Assembly (NCBI GenBank): GCA_023313575.1 | Contig: JAJTTP010000004.1 | Location: forward strand, 1,178,001 to 1,242,000 | Reading direction: 5' to 3' | Length of the DNA: 64,000 nt | DNA from: Eutypella sp. D-1 | Taxonomy: Eukaryota > Ascomycota > Sordariomycetes > Xylariales > Diatrypaceae | Shown here: positions 23,930 to 35,986 of the stretch, piece after piece | How the letters are laid out: each line of letters starts with the position of its first letter | Position numbering within the stretch: position 1 is the stretch's first letter | Position numbers and translations under genes: made by a program | The notes under the pieces: model-generated | Database searches by the model: none | Seen by the model: the letters and a program-made list of their open reading frames with translations, nothing else | Told to the model about the DNA's origin: nothing

Positions 23930-26900
23930 CCCCGTATAACCTTTTTTTATTATAACCGCAATTTATTTATATTAATAACGCCATATATTAACCGAAAAAA
24001 CCGATAAGATTTTCGATATTATTTTATATTTTACCGGAGAAATAACTTAATGGTTTAAACCTATTTTAAATATTTTCGTAAAAATAAAAAAAAAAAATTA
24101 CGGAAATTAAACGTTTTTTTAAAAAATATAAAAACTTTATAAAAAAAATAAAAGCTAATTACGGAAACCCGGATAAAGCCCGAGCCGTTATATAATAACT
24201 TTTAAACTTTAAATAAAAAGGAATAATTTATATTTATGCCGCGTAATTTAAATAATTTGTAATAAAAACTGATTAAAAAAATAATAAATCCTTTATCGAT
24301 ACGTTTTATTAAAGATTTAAAAATACGGTTAAAAATAAGATTATTTTATATAATAAATTAGGTATTATTAATAAATTTATTACTTTAATAATTAAAATCG
24401 ATAATAGATAATTTAAACGACGTTAAGAAAAAAAAGGATATTATATATTTAAAAGATTTAAAAGATATTAAAATAATAAGAATTAAAATTAAAAACTTAT
24501 CGATACATTTTACGGGACGGCATTAAAACCTATATTATTCGATATGATACGAAAAGATAAACGGTAAATTAAATGTTATAATTATAATAAGATAAGATAT
24601 TTTAAAAAAAAATGTAAAAGATTTAAACGAGATAAAAATGAAAAACCTATACCCGAAAAAAAATAACCTTTTACCGGTAAAAAAACGTTTGGAATAATTT
24701 ACCGCGTATATTCGGATAATAATATTTATTAATAAAAATTATAAAAAGTTAAATAATTAATTTAAGCCGTAATAAAATAATAACGTTAATAATAATAAAA
24801 TAAATACTTCGATAACGATAAAAAAAAAGCTTTTACGGAAGCTTATTTTATAAAAAAAGAAAACGGAATAATTAATTAACTGGTTTAAGGAATAATAAGA
24901 TTATAAACTATAAAAAATGTACGGCATTTACGTTAAACGATTTTAATAACGTTTTAAAAAATAACGATTTAAAATTTATTTATAATAATTTCGTAATTAA
25001 AATAAATTTATTAATTAAAAAATTTAAACTCGGACGCCGTATTTTTTAAAATTCCCCGTTAATTGCCGAAAATACGAATATTACTAATATAAGGAACGAA
25101 AAATCGGTATTATTAACCAAATTAAATAAATAATTAAAGAAGGATTCGATTTTTTATAATAAAAAAGAAACGAAACCGATTAACGATAGTATAAAAAAAT
25201 TATACGTTATATTAACCGCGTACCGTATGGTTAAAAATGGTTAAAAAGGATATCCTACCCCGGAAGATATTAAGCATGCCATTATAATAAATATATATAT
25301 TAAACGTTAAAAGTTATAAAAATCCGGAATAAAATCGAATAATAAAAATATAAAATCCGATATAAAAAAAATAAATTATTAAACGCCGACTTATACGTTT
25401 ATAAGGATTTATTAAAAAAAATAACTTTTAATAAAATTAGTTTTAAATATTTTTATACAAATTTAATAATAAAAAAATAACCGTATATATAAAAAGAATT
25501 TAATAAGGAAAAATTTTATAACAACTTATATAATACCGTATAAATTTATAATAAGGATTTAAAAAAATAAAGCCGTTTATATTAAGGCTATAAAGCGGTA
25601 TTATAAGGCTTAAAAATGTAATATAATATTTATAAACTATTTTAAAAACTTAAAAACGATACGGATATATTATAATACGAATAAAGGTTAAAAATAATTA
25701 ATATACCGTTATAATAAATAACGGAGCTGATAATAATTATATAATTTTAAAACTATATAATAAGTTATAATTATTATAAAAGGAAAAATAATATTTTTAT
25801 AATATAACGGGAACCGAAAGTTATGCTTTTAAATATAATAAAAGAAAAGTATTACGGGAAACCGATTAATTCGATATATATATCGAAAAATAAAAATAAA
25901 ACGTTATTTTCGATATTATGCTTTTAAAAGGATACGATATAATTTTCAAATAATTATGGCTATATTAATATAATTTATCGATTAATTAAAAAACTGGTTA
26001 AATAATATTTCTTTATTTTTTAAAAACCGACGATAATTTAAAAAAAAGATTTTAATACTTAACGGATAATAAATACGGATATAAAAATATGATAAAAACC
26101 TTATTTAAAGGAATATAACGAATTAAAGAAAAAGGATATAAAAAAAGGATTAAATAAATTATCGCATTTATCTGATAACGATTCCGCTTTTTTAATAATA
26201 TCCTAAAAAAGGAAAATAAAACGATATTACAAATGCGTAACGTATTATTATAATATTATTAATACGATAAAATGTTTTACGAAAAATTTAAAAAAGGATT
26301 ATTAAACCGTAATAAATAAGATTATAAGATTATTTTTATAAAAAGAAAAGACGTTACGATTTTATAAAATTTATAATTTTAATAAAATCGAATTTAAGGA
26401 ATTATAAAAGTATTTCGAAAATAAATTAATAAAAGGATATATTTAACGATTAAAATTATTAATAAAATATTTTATTATGTTTATACTTAAAAAAAACGGT
26501 AAATTACGATTAATAATCGATTATTAATAATTAAATAAAATTACTGTTAAAAACTAAATATTATTATTATTTATTATTAAAATAAAGGACCGTTTATACG
26601 GAGCTAAATAGTTTACCACTTTAAATTTTAAGGACGGATATTACCATATTAAAATTAAACCCGGAGATAAATAAAAAATAGTTTTTAAAACGAAATACGG
26701 CTTATTCGAATATTTAGTTATGTTTTTCAGATTAATTAACGTATTAACATTATTTTAACGCATAATTAATTACGTATTACGAAAATATTTTAATATTTTT
26801 GTTATTTATTATTTTAACGATATTTTTATTTATTTAAAATTAAAGGAATAACATAAAGAATATATATATAAAGTATTACAGATATTATAAAATGTTAATT

Positions 26901-29000
26901 TATTAATAAAACCCGAAAAAAATGTATTTTATATATAAGAAATGGAATTTTTCGGATATATTATTACCCCCGAATATATTAAAATAAACCTTAAAAAAAT
27001 TGCAATTATTAAAAATTAAAAAGTATTTATTAATATAAAAGAAATATAGGCTTTTCTTAATTTAATAAATTATTATCGGAAGTTTATACGACGATTTGGA
27101 CATATTATAACATTTTTTACGGAATTAATAAAAAAGGATAAACGGTTTATATAGATTAATAAAATAAACAAATTTTTTAAAAAATTAAAAAATATTATTA
27201 TTAACGAATTAATATTTATTATATACGATTTTAAAAAACCTGTTAAATTAAAAACCGACGTTTCGGATTACGTTTTCGGAGTATAAATTAGATAATAAGA
27301 TAAAAAAGGAAAATTATATTTTATTATATTTTATTTTTATAAACTTATTAAAACCGAATTTAATTATTTAATTTATAATAAAAAATTTCTTATTATCGTT
27401 AATGTATTTAAAGAATTTAGATATTACTTTATAAAAAATATGCATTAAATTAAAGTTTATACCGATTATAAAAATATTACATATTTTTTTACCATTTAAA
27501 CCTTTAACGGAAAATAGTTACGATATGCTAAATATTTTACGGAATTCGATTATATTATTATTTATAGAAAAAGATTAAAGAACGGATAAATAAATGTTAT
27601 TAATAAATAATTTATTATAAAAAAAAAGTATATATTAATTAAATACGCGGTATTCCGATAAATGTTAAAAAAATATTTAAAATAACGATAAATTAGTGCT
27701 ATTAAGATTATTTAAAATGATTTATATAAATAAATCGAATAACATAATAACGAATTATTAATAAAAAAGTAAATAAAAAAATTATAAATATTATAAGAAT
27801 TATAAAAATAATTAATATAAAAGATTTACGAATATCCTTTATACGAATATTTAAAAGATTATAAAATTTTTAAACGATTATAATAAACCTATGTATTCGA
27901 TAAAATAAAATTAATAATATAACGAATACGATGATAATATAATATATACGGAAAAATTAAAATAAAACGATATAAATTTTACGGAGAATTATAACTATTA
28001 TTAATTAATAAATAATTATAGGAATTTATTATATTCGATTTTATTATTAAATTACCGATATTAAAAAATCCAATAATATATAACGGTTATAATAGCATAT
28101 TTATAATCGTTAACCGATTTATAAAATTTTTTTATTTTATCTTATATAATAAAAATATTAATATAAAATAAATGGCATATATTCGAAATTATCTCCGATA
28201 AAGGAATAATATTCGTATTAAAACTTTAATAAAATTTTATAATAAGATTAAGATTAAACCTTAAACTTACGACAGCTTTTAAATTTTAAATAAACGGATA
28301 AACGGAACGAATTAATTAAATATTAAAAACTTATTTTCGATAATATATTAATTATAAATAAAATAATTAAGTAAAATAGTTATTTATTACATAATTAGCT
28401 TATAATATAATTTATTATAAAAGTATACGGATAATATTTATTAACGCCAATTTCGGATTTACCCCGGACGTTTACCGAAATGTTTATAAAAAAGGACCAG
28501 ATAATATTAAAATTATATTAATATCGGAATAATTTAAATAATTACATAAAAAAATAAAAGCAAAACTTAAATTTATACGTTAACGAATAAATAAATATTA
28601 TAACTAAAAAAGGTTAAAAAGATTAATTTTTTCAGAAAGAGATATAGTTTATTTAGTTATAAAAAATATTACGATAAAACGATTTAATAAAAAACTCGAT
28701 TTTAAATATATCGGACCGTACCTAATTATTAAAAAAATATTAGAAAATAATTATAAATTGGACCTATTATTAAAAGTTAAGATTTATTTAATTTTTTATA
28801 TTTCCTTATTTAAAAACGTAATAAATATAAACGCTATAAAAATAAGACGAAACAATGTCGAAATAAAAATAAATAAATACGAAATAAAAAAAATTTTAAA
28901 CGTATAAATAAAGGATAAACGAATAAAATATAAGGTTAAATAAAAAGGATATAATAATTCCGAAAATATATAAAAACCTGTTAATTACTTAATAAATGCT
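23930..29000 (+). pseudogene. Gypsy C gag-pol polyprotein remains (RIP-inactivated)
   Basis: It is the counterpart of the Gypsy A coding region. A gag-like region begins near 23930, reverse transcriptase lies around 26600-27100, RNase H starts near 27250, integrase lies near 28080-28500 and the chromodomain-like tail near 28910-29000. An internal deletion near 28170 removes part of the integrase relative to Gypsy A. The sequence is full of in-frame stops. Confidence 0.82.
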
Positions 29001-29709
29001 TAACGTTTTTTAAAAATTTTTTATTAACGTTAACGGAAACGTTAATAAAAATAATATTTTAATTAAAATTACCCGATATATTTATTTTAAATTAATTAAA
29101 ATCTGGAATAACTTTAAAATTTATTAACATTTTAATAAACCCCGTAAAACGCGTATTTTCCGCTTAACGTTTTTCCGTTTTTAACTTTTTTAATTCCTTT
29201 AAATTATCGATATTATAAAAAACCGCCTTTATTATTTTTTTATATTATATACGCTTTTAATAACGAAAGCGACGGAGTTTTATATTAACCGTATTAATTT
29301 TTTTTTTCGTAACCTTAAGTTTTAACTTTAATTTTTAATATTAAAATATAACCTTTTATAATTATTTCGGATTAAGCTTAAATATATCGTATTAACTCCG
29401 GTTATAATAAATATACGATAAATAACGAAAAAAGTCCGAGTTAAAAACTTTATATTTAAGTTAACGGCGTTTATAATAAAAATAAAAAGCTATATTAATC
29501 GGATTAAATAATAAAACCGCCGTAAGAAAAAAATTGCGTTAAAAAATTTTGCGTTAAAATAAAGGTTTTACGCGTTAAAAAACCGATTTATTAATACGAC
29601 CGGATATAATAAAAAATAAAATAAAATAAAAAAAGAAAAAAAGATATTTATAATAATAAAAACGGGAGAATTAGTTTTAAGGATAAAAACTTTAAAAGAG
29701 GAAAGATCG

Positions 29710-30147
29710 TGTTATAACCTAATTAGGTTATAAAAAGCTAAATAAGGCTAATAATAAATCACGATTTTATTCGAAAAAATAAGGTTTTTAAAAAAATTTA
29801 GTTATAATAAGTTAATTACGTTCGAGTCACGTAATAAGAAAATAGCCAAGATAACTAGCTATCTTAATAATTTAAAATAATTAAGATAGCTAATTATTTT
29901 AACGATTTAATAATAATTATATATTCCAGAGTTAAAAATAAAGGATATAAAATAATATATAATTACGTTTATTACCTTTTTTTTAAATAGTCTTTAAGTT
30001 TACCAGTTTATAATATAATTTAATTATTTAAAGCACTTTTTTCTTTGTTATTATTAAACGTGATTATTTATTGCTTAAAACTTTAGCATTCCTGTTAACA
30101 TAAACCCCTCGATTGGACTAATAGTTAGGAATAGACCAGCCGTCACA
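29710..30147 (+). repeat. Gypsy C 3' LTR
   Basis: It aligns with 23286-23724. Its outer end (about 30085-30147) retains CCCCTCGATTGGACTA and the terminal CCGTCACA, while the inner part is mutated. Confidence 0.9.
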
Positions 30148-33100
30148 TAAAGCCCGATTTCCGAAAAAAATAATAATTAATCGCCGTTATATATTAAGTT
30201 TACCGTATAATCTTTTAATTTTAACATATTTTTTTCGAACTTATTATTTATTTTAAAAATTTAATAAATAAATTTCGCGCTTTTATCGGCATTTATAAAA
30301 TTATAAAAAAAGTTAATTAATATATGGTTAATAAAGATAATAATAACGATAATAACGATAACGAAAATGGTGCCTTTTATATTAATTATAAATATTATCA
30401 AAATAATAAAAGCGGGAAATATTATTAAAAATAAAACAAATTCGACCGATAATAAAAGCGTAAATACTAAGTACGTAAAAAAAAAGATATTAATTTATTA
30501 AATATTTAAAACAGGAACGTAAAAAAGCGAAAATTTAATAAAAAGTTAAAAAGGTATCCCGCCGTAATAATTATATTGCTTTTTTTATTAAGTATAAAGG
30601 AAATAAACCCGTTTTAAAATATAAAAAAAAAGGATATCGCGGAATATTTTAATTATTTAAATAATGGTTAATATTTTACGGTTATTTACTTATTTAATTA
30701 AGCCTTTTAATATCGAATCGATTTTTGTTTACCGGTTATAAAAAATAATACCTTTAATATTATATTTATTTTAAATAAATATATTAAAAACATGTTTTAA
30801 AAAATTATGCCGGATATAAGTACGGTTAAAATATTTATTACCGGGAAAGAATAATATTTTATTTTAATAAAAAATACCTTAATTAATAATTAAAAATAGA
30901 TAAAAATCGTATAAAAAAAGTTAATATTTGTTTCGGAAATAAACCCCGTATTAAATTATTCGGTATAATTTTAGTTAATACTTTTTTCGGTTCAATTAAT
31001 TTTTACGTAATAAAAATAAATATTTTATTTTTAATATCGATTAAAAATATAAATCGATTTGGTATATATTTTAATAACGTTATTAATTAATTAATCGGGA
31101 AAAACGGCGTAATAATTAATATTATTTAAAAATAAGGATATTTATAATTTAAATTTAACGATATTATTTATTTTATAAAAGTAAAATTACGTAAGATTTA
31201 TATACGTTTCGGATATTTATTTATTAATAAGTTATACGATTTTTTAAATAAGGTAAAATACGATATCGAAATTAACGTTTTTAAAGAAATTAATAAGTTT
31301 TGTTATTATTATTAAATTAAAAGTAAAGCATTTTAAAGGTTTAAATTTAATTTAAAAGATTTAAAAGTAAATATTAACTTTAAGGTAATTATTAATATAA
31401 TATATTTAAATAAAAAGCTTATTTTTTACGTTATCGATATAATTATAAGGTTTTAAATAATATATTTTATAAAAAATATATTAATTAAAAAAATATAAAA
31501 TATATTTAAAAAATATTAAATCGATATATATTTAAAACCCCCGGATATTATTATTTATAACGCCGGTACAAATTTTAATAATACCGAGTTCCGTAATAAA
31601 ACACGTTTTATCGGGATTATTTATTATTAAGTATTAATAAAGGCATATTAATTTATCGGTAAAATGGAAAAATATTATGGTTTTATCCGTAAAGTTTATA
31701 AAATTATTATTAAAAGATTTAAAAATATTAAATTAAAATTATTACGTTTATAAATGGTAATAAAAACAGTTAATAATATAATTAATTTTAACGGCTTTAT
31801 CTTTATTTTATTAATTTTTAAAGCTTATTTTCGAATTAATATAGATTTATTTTTTACATTTATATAAATTTAAAAAGTTTAAATAATATAAAAGGTTATA
31901 ACGGAAGTTAAAAAAATTAAAGCATAAAAATCGATTTAAAATGCGTTAAATATTAAAAATAGCCTAAATATGTATAAAATACTTTTAAAATTATTCCTTT
32001 TAAATAATAAGGTATTTATATATAAAAAAAAAAGATAAAAAAGTTTATTTAAAATTATTACGGTAATTAATAAAAATATAACGGTGGATTTAAAAATAAT
32101 AAAAAGTATAATAACTTTCCGGAGCTTATATATTAAATTTTATATTTAATTAAAAAAAGCCTTTATTTAAAAAAAGCCAATAATTATCCCCGGCGAAAAA
32201 ATTAAAATAATATAAATAAATTTTTAATACGTTAATATTAAAGAAAAAAACGATAAGGTATTAACTTTTAAATTAAAAATAAATAAAATGATTATAACGT
32301 TTAAAAAGTTATTTAAAGCTTTTAATTTTAAAAAATTAAACGCTTTATTTAAAAAAAGCATTTTATAACTTAAAATATATAACGTTATTATATATTAAAA
32401 CATAACAGTTTTTAAGTTAAAAATAGTTCGTAAAATAAAAAGTAAAAATATTTTATCGTTATATAAGAAATTACGATTAATCGTATAAAGTTATAAAAAC
32501 CCCGATAAGATTTTTATTATAATTTATATACTTATTATTTAATAAATTAATTAACGCTTTATTTTAATAATAGCCTTTATTTTACGGCTTAAAAAAATAA
32601 AAATTATAATATAAAATATTATTATAGCTTATATTTAATTTAAAATATTAATATAACGGATTATTTTTATATAATTACTTACCGAATTAAAAAATAAATA
32701 CCTTAAAAGGATATTATTACATGTTATTAAATTATTATACGGATTTATAAAATTAAGCATTTATTAATTTAAGATTTATTTATAACATTATTAATAAAAA
32801 TTATATATAAAATTATTAGTTTTTAATTTTTATTTATTAATATCGGATTTAAAATTATTTAAAATTACGGGATTTTAAATAAATAACATATTTAATATTG
32901 GCATTACGGATTTTTTAATTTTAAAAAATAAGGCATTTACCGAAATAAAAATTAAAACATATTTATAAAAAATATTAAAAAACGGATCGACCGAAAATTT
33001 TAATAATTTATAAATTATTATATGCAAATATAAAGTAATTATTATATAAAAAGGATAAATTAAAAAGTTAAAACTTTTAAATATAAAAGCACCTTTTTAA

Positions 33101-33953
33101 AAATTAATAAAAAAGTATGTTAAATAATAAATACGTAAAGTTTATATCGTTTTTATTTATTAATTAAAAGCTATTTTCGATTATTCCACGGTAACATAAT
33201 ATATTAAACCCGGTTTTAAAAAAGTTAAAATATTAAACGTTAAAATTAAATGGTAAATAGATAATAAAAACCGTGGATTTAATTATATCGAATTAAATTT
33301 TATAAAACTAAAGTTATACGTATTTATGAACGGTTTATTTATTAATAATAAAAATATAAGTTTATAAATCGGTTATATTATCGTTTTAAGTAATAAAAGA
33401 TTAAAGGATTATAATAATAAATTTAATATTAAAAATAATATTATTTATTAATCGTTTATTAAATATAAACGTGTTATACGTAATATTTTAACTAATAAGA
33501 TATATGGCATAATTTAAGGATTTAATATAGGCTATATTATTTATTATACGTTAAATATTATTTTAACCCGGTTATTATTTTTTTACGTTTTATTAATTTT
33601 ATATACCGATTTTTTTTTATATTAATATTTAATATAAATAAATAATATTAATAAAAAAAGGTTAATAATCGATTTAATAACGTTACGGCAATTTTATAAA
33701 AATAAAGAAATTAACGATATTTAATAAATTTATAACATTTATAATCCTGTTAATACCATAATAAAAGCCACTTTTAATAAAATTATAAAAACGTTTATCG
33801 AAAATAACCAGATTATTTTAAAACTAAAGGGATAAATAAAATAGGAATAATATTATTAACGTTTATTACTTAATTATTTATTTATTTATTCGTTTATTTT
33901 TTATTTTAATAACATTTCGTAATTAGTTAATTACGAAAAGAAAATAAAATAAA
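30148..33953 (+). pseudogene. Copia pol remains (integrase, RT, RNase H)
   Basis: This is the decayed 3' coding part of the outer Copia. Around 31555-31760 the + strand translates to an integrase-like sequence (AGTNFNNTEFRN, then IGKMEKYY), close to the C-terminal core of fungal Copia integrases. Around 33310-33500 it translates to RNase H of the Copia type (FINNKN, IGYIIVLSNK, IKYKRVTR). I did not resolve reverse transcriptase motifs between them. Stops are frequent and the gene is dead. Confidence 0.75.
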
Positions 33954-34159
33954 TATTAATTATTAATGGTTATTAGTATAGACCCATATATTAGTAGGAA
34001 GTACCTATGTACCTATCTCCCGTTTATATAAGGATACGGGCTTCGCCCGTATCCCTCTCAGATAGATAAATAAACCTTAGACCCGAATACCACACCAGTC
34101 TCACCACCTTTCATTATTGTTATTGTTATCTCTTTCCTTTACGTACGTACCTACCAACA
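33954..34159 (+). repeat. 3' LTR of the Copia element
   Basis: It aligns with the 5' LTR (6863-7046 plus 7466-7483). It starts with the RIP form TATTAATTA where the left copy has TGTTGGTTG. The last 130 bp are GC-normal and end CCAACA. It carries the same TATA box and stem-loop (34032-34054). Confidence 0.9.
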
Positions 34160-34910
34160 CACAGACATTTGAAATCCGTCAAACCCGAGAATGGGAACCG
34201 CCATGGGCTTGAGGATGTCCTGTCGGGGCTTTAGGTTAGCAATGGGGATCTGCACAAACTACTCCGGCAGAGGAGGCCCACCTACGTTGTTAAGCTGGGT
34301 CCGGAGATAGGGCACGATGGCGCTATTGAGGATATCGTCGAGGTCGGGCTTGTCGGTGCTGATGGTGCCGCTCTCAGCCTGGAATCGGATGCTCGGGGAG
34401 GCGCCGGCGTCAATGGACGCCAGCGTGGTCAGCACCAGCTTCGCCGTCATCGCGAGCGGCTTCTCGCCGGGGTCGCTGTAGTTGAGTTGCAGCTGGATGC
34501 CCGGGACCACGATGTCGAAGTTGATGTTCGACACGGCGGCCAGCGTGCTCGTCACGATGGCGTTCCGCTCGTTCGCGTCTAGGTCCGCGAAGCCCGGGGC
34601 ATTCTTCACCCCCTCGGTCACCGTGCTGAGGACATGGTCGGGAACGCCCAAGGGCTGGACCACATTTTGTCAGCGGTTCCGCAAAGGTGTAGGTTCAGTA
34701 GCATCAAGGTCAGTGGCAGTGGGAAGCACGCACGGTAAAATCCACCGTCGGAGACTGTGCGATGTCGACGTGGACACTCGCGAAGCCTACTGCGCCGATG
34801 TCAATGTCGAAGGTGAAGAGACCTGCCGCGCTGAGGGCTTTGAAGAGCTGGGGCAGGAGGGCATTCACGGTGTCCTGCCCAGCACCGAAAGCAGCATCGA
34901 ATGGAGCCAT
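34160..34910 (-). pseudogene. 5' half of the host gene split by the retrotransposon island
   Basis: Exon 1 is 34734-34910 (ATG at 34910, 59 codons). The intron is 34655-34733 (GTGCGT, branch GCTGAC, CAG). Exon 2 is 34160-34654 and runs into the Copia. The reading frame continues correctly into the fragment at 5964-6862 once the 27-kb insert and one TSD copy are removed, giving a 464-residue product with one internal stop. That stop (34259-34261, codon 191) reads TAG where the context expects CAG. This is a C-to-T change in CpA context, the RIP preference, and lies about 100 bp from the element. The N-terminal part (MAPFDAAFGAGQDTV) has no signal peptide. The family is unassigned, possibly a lipid-binding TULIP-like fold. 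Confidence 0.82.
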
Positions 34911-35986
34911 AGCTTGATTGACGTGACTGTGTAGTATGAAATAATTTCCGTTTCTGGTTTATTTTCAACGGTGATCAGTAGCTCTCAACCGCTTCATCTT
35001 CGTCTGCGATCCCGTCCATTTATACACTAGGGCAGCCTGTCCATCCATGTTCGCATGCGAGCCCCGTGGCCAGTTATGAGTACACGCAACGTACTACACA
35101 TAATTAGACATATCATTTCTTGACGCTCCAAAACCCCATCCCCCCAAAGGACTATGGGTAGATCTCTCGATAGAGCGGGGTTACCTGATGGTCTAGATTT
35201 GGCTCTTGTCCCAGCTGAGAGACACATTCCCACGGGTTCTTTGTCTTTGTTACAGTTGGCGAGCAAGCCACAACTGACAGCTGGGGTATGAAGCACCACA
35301 CTGAGGTGTCTATTTCTCGATAACAGTCACGATCAGAGACCCCGTCGCCGAGAATATTTCATCTTAGCCATAAGGCGGCTCTGTGAGCTGTTATCTCGTC
35401 AGTCTGTCTTGACACTGCGCCATTTCAGGAGAACCACCCGAGGTGGGATCTTACCTATCCCAACTGTATTCTTCGGCAGCTACACTGAGTGACAGCATAC
35501 ACAAGGACCATATCAAGGACGAAACTGATGAGTCAATTTGGGCGGCATAAGTGTCTCGTAGCCTTGGGACTAATGGCATTCAGCGAACCCGGCATCGGAA
35601 CTCAGGCGTAACAACGCTGGCATGCCCTCCGCCCTTTTGATGCCATCTACGGTCCTTGCTTAGATTTCGCTTCACGAACAAACGTCACTATGTTGCTTCC
35701 TGTGCGGTAGAAAGCAGGCCGGAGATACGCATGAGCCTTATCTGATGGCTGATGCATCAGCTCGTTGTATCCAAGAAATACATACTATAGGCGTATCGTA
35801 GTAGTCAAGCGGCAGTGTTTGAACAGGAGGCCCAGTTGTATTAAAGAAAGCTAAACGAGTGTGACTTTATAATCCCACGAAGGGAAGAAAAAGGAAAAGC
35901 CGACAAAGCAGACACAGCAAGGAAAAGGAAAAGAGGAAAAAATCACCACCCTCACACCGCTCCACAAACCGCCATGATATTGGCCA
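34911..35986. other. Intergenic region
   Basis: This stretch holds the upstream region of the split gene and the 3' flank of the unassigned gene at 35987-37023. Base composition is normal and RIP damage does not extend here. No supported gene or RNA is visible. Confidence 0.45.

Larger units (their letters stand above)
23286..30147 (+). mobile_element. Gypsy C: Ty3/Gypsy chromovirus-type retrotransposon nested in Copia
   Basis: The element is 6,862 bp with LTRs 23286-23724 and 29710-30147 and a perfect TSD TAAAG (23281-23285 and 30148-30152). It is closely related to Gypsy A in the internal region and to Gypsy B in the LTR. It runs on the + strand in the same domain order. Compared with Gypsy A it lacks about 40 bp in the integrase region near 28170. 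All coding sequence is RIP-decayed. Confidence 0.92.
6863..34159 (+). mobile_element. Ty1/Copia-type LTR retrotransposon (outermost element, heavily RIP-mutated)
   Basis: The element is bounded by direct LTRs of about 202-206 bp (6863-7483, interrupted, and 33954-34159) with TGTTGG...CCAACA ends and a 5-bp TSD CACAG. Removing the solo LTR, Gypsy B (with A inside) and Gypsy C with their TSD copies leaves about 6.2 kb, a normal Copia length. Decayed coding sequence on the + strand shows an integrase-like stretch (about 31555-31760) upstream of a Copia-type RNase H (about 33300-33700). Integrase before RNase H is the Ty1/Copia order. Stop codons and TpA-rich sequence throughout indicate RIP. It sits inside exon 2 of a host gene. 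Confidence 0.87.

Noticed and set aside
6863..34159. Centromere or mitochondrial insertion as an explanation for the AT-rich island
   Set aside because: Recognisable LTR elements with TSDs explain the whole segment, and no mitochondrial gene is visible.
5964..34910. Two separate paralogous genes on either side of the island
   Set aside because: The TSD, the codon phase across the insertion and the total of exactly 465 codons all point to one interrupted gene.
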